DNA from: JAOUEA01 sp963810945
GTDB taxonomy: Bacteria; Actinomycetota; UBA4738; HRBIN12
DNA length: 64,000 bases
Direction: 5' to 3'
Assembly (NCBI GenBank): GCA_963810945.1
Contig: CAWEPI010000008.1
Coordinates: forward strand, 1,116,001-1,180,000
The notes under the pieces are model-generated. The model saw only the letters and a program-made list of their open reading frames with translations, searched no databases and was not told the origin of the DNA. Positions 63,241 to 64,000 of this stretch are shown one piece after another. How positions within the stretch are numbered: position 1 is the stretch's first letter; each line of letters opens with the position of its first letter. The translations under genes were made by a program, and so were the position numbers.

Positions 63241-64000
63241 TCAGCCCAGGACGGCCTCCAGCACGCGGCAGGCGCGCAGGGTGACCCACTTGCTGGGTTT
63301 CCCTCGAGCGTCGAGGTCGCCCCAGGTCTTGCCGCGATAGGGGTACTCGTTCCGCCACCGGCCCGTCCGGTCCTGTTTCGAGAGCACGAGCTCGATCGCA
63401 TGGGCGAGGCGAGGATCCTTCGCGTGACCCAGCTCGCAGAGGACCTCCACGTTCTGTAGGACGTCGGCGACGTAGCCGGACGGGAAGCCGAGCTTGAACC
63501 AGTTGGCGCTCACCGTCGTGTCCGTCGGGTAGTCGGCCACGGCCGGATCACGAGAGAGGAGGAAGGCCGTGCCGTCGGCGATGGCCCTGCGCACCCGGCG
63601 CGTGCGACGTCGGGGAGGGACGGCGGCGAGCCCCCGCAGGCCCTTGACGGCCCCCCATGCGCACGGGAGCCCGCCGTTGATCCCGCAGGCGAACCCCGGC
63701 CCCGACGTGGTCGATGGGTGCCACGCGTCGATCCCCTCACCGGTGATCGTGCGCGCCTCGTGATCGATGGACGCCTGGACGCGCGCGTCGTCGAACCAAC
63801 CGAACCCGATCAGGGCCCGCAGCACGTTCCCGTTCAGGCAATGCACCACGCTGCCGTCTGTCGCGCGCCAGCCGAACCCACCGTTCGGCGCCTGCGCCTG
63901 TTCGAGGACGTAGCGACATGCGTTGCTGACGCGCGGATCCCGACCGTCGGCCCCGAGTTGGTCGAGGAATATCAGGGACCAGACGGTGCCGGTGTATTTG
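63241..64000 (-). CDS. Terpene cyclase/prenyltransferase-like alpha-alpha barrel protein, C-terminal part
   Basis: The frame is open from the right edge to TGA at 63241-63243, about 252 residues; the N-terminus is outside the window. The repeated motif pattern is that of squalene-cyclase-type barrels: YTGTVWSLIFLDQLG, QAQAPNGGFGWRATDG, CLNGNVLRALIGFG, LSKQDRTGRWRNEYPYRGKTW (a QW-like segment), KWVTLRACRVLEAVLG. No DxDD catalytic motif is in the visible part, so it may be a non-enzymatic relative, as in many actinobacterial proteins of this type. Converges with the oxidoreductase, 15 bp apart. Confidence 0.72.
   Translation of the reverse strand, partial: KYTGTVWSLIFLDQLGADGRDPRVSNACRYVLEQAQAPNGGFGWRATDGSVVHCLNGNVLRALIGFGWFDDARVQASIDHEARTITGEGIDAWHPSTTSGPGFACGINGGLPCAWGAVKGLRGLAAVPPRRRTRRVRRAIADGTAFLLSRDPAVADYPTDTTVSANWFKLGFPSGYVADVLQNVEVLCELGHAKDPRLAHAIELVLSKQDRTGRWRNEYPYRGKTWGDLDARGKPSKWVTLRACRVLEAVLG

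Noticed and set aside
1..64000. tRNA, rRNA, phage, integrase or IS genes
   Set aside because: No cloverleaf-like segment, transposase or integrase motif, or flanking repeat was found by reading both strands.

Overview
The window is very GC-rich throughout, with GTG and ATG starts, many overlapping ATGA/GTGA junctions and a gene content that fits an uncultivated member of the Actinomycetota. Pointers are a GDH-180 type NAD-glutamate dehydrogenase, an ANTAR-domain regulator, a DesA-type acyl-ACP desaturase, a DUF2630 protein, and trehalose genes beside a HAD-GH65 fusion. At least a dozen genes have a TAnnnT hexamer 6-10 nt before the start codon and no Shine-Dalgarno sequence, which suggests many leaderless mRNAs. 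No phage, IS element, CRISPR array, rRNA or tRNA was seen.

Layout. 0-8 kb: the start of a D-Ala-D-Ala carboxypeptidase, a membrane GGDEF/EAL c-di-GMP protein, an alpha-oxoamine synthase divergent from a class III aminotransferase, a VOC protein and SerC. 8-11.3 kb: a USP-USP-Rieske fusion between two paralogous small membrane proteins, a 69-aa His-rich protein, and a dimethylargininase-like enzyme. 11.3-23.4 kb: a receiver-like membrane protein with a repetitive Gly/Asp/His tail, OsmC, two related secreted proteins, a homocysteine methyltransferase/MTHFR fusion, a secreted lysozyme-like protein, the 1600-residue glutamate dehydrogenase and a CAP protein. 23.5-32.6 kb: serine hydrolase, metallo-hydrolase and MFS genes, then otsA, otsB and HAD-GH65. 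32.7-35 kb: a DHA2 efflux pump with its TetR regulator and a candidate 27-bp operator. 35-45.7 kb: an acyl-CoA ligase and a full leucine-degradation set in two divergent units (carboxyltransferase, methylglutaconyl-CoA hydratase, biotin carboxylase/BCCP and HMG-CoA lyase on one strand; acyl-CoA dehydrogenase and an acyl/acetoacetyl-CoA synthetase on the other). 45.7-51 kb: M23 peptidase, DEAD-box helicase, metallo-hydrolase, ANTAR regulator, desaturase.

51.2-62.2 kb is one probable IclR-controlled sugar or sugar-acid operon: a D-threonine-aldolase-like PLP enzyme, SDR, UlaG-like hydrolase, zinc dehydrogenase, FAH hydrolase, a CUT1 ABC transporter (binding protein, two permeases, ATPase) and a GH4 glycosidase. 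Perfect dyads sharing the TTCCG/CGGAA core lie before iclR and before the first enzyme. The window ends with an MDR oxidoreductase and the C-terminal part of a terpene-cyclase-like protein.

A striking property is the number of reading-frame breaks. I count about 31 between 53.8 and 61.8 kb (about 21 in the solute-binding protein alone). Nearly all are restored by removing one base, with no internal nonsense damage otherwise. Single breaks occur in the glutamate dehydrogenase, two CoA ligases and probably the serine hydrolase, and three in the His-rich tail protein. Assembly or consensus error is the simplest explanation, but it has to be checked before these genes are called functional or dead. 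All functions are read from recognised motifs; no database search was possible.
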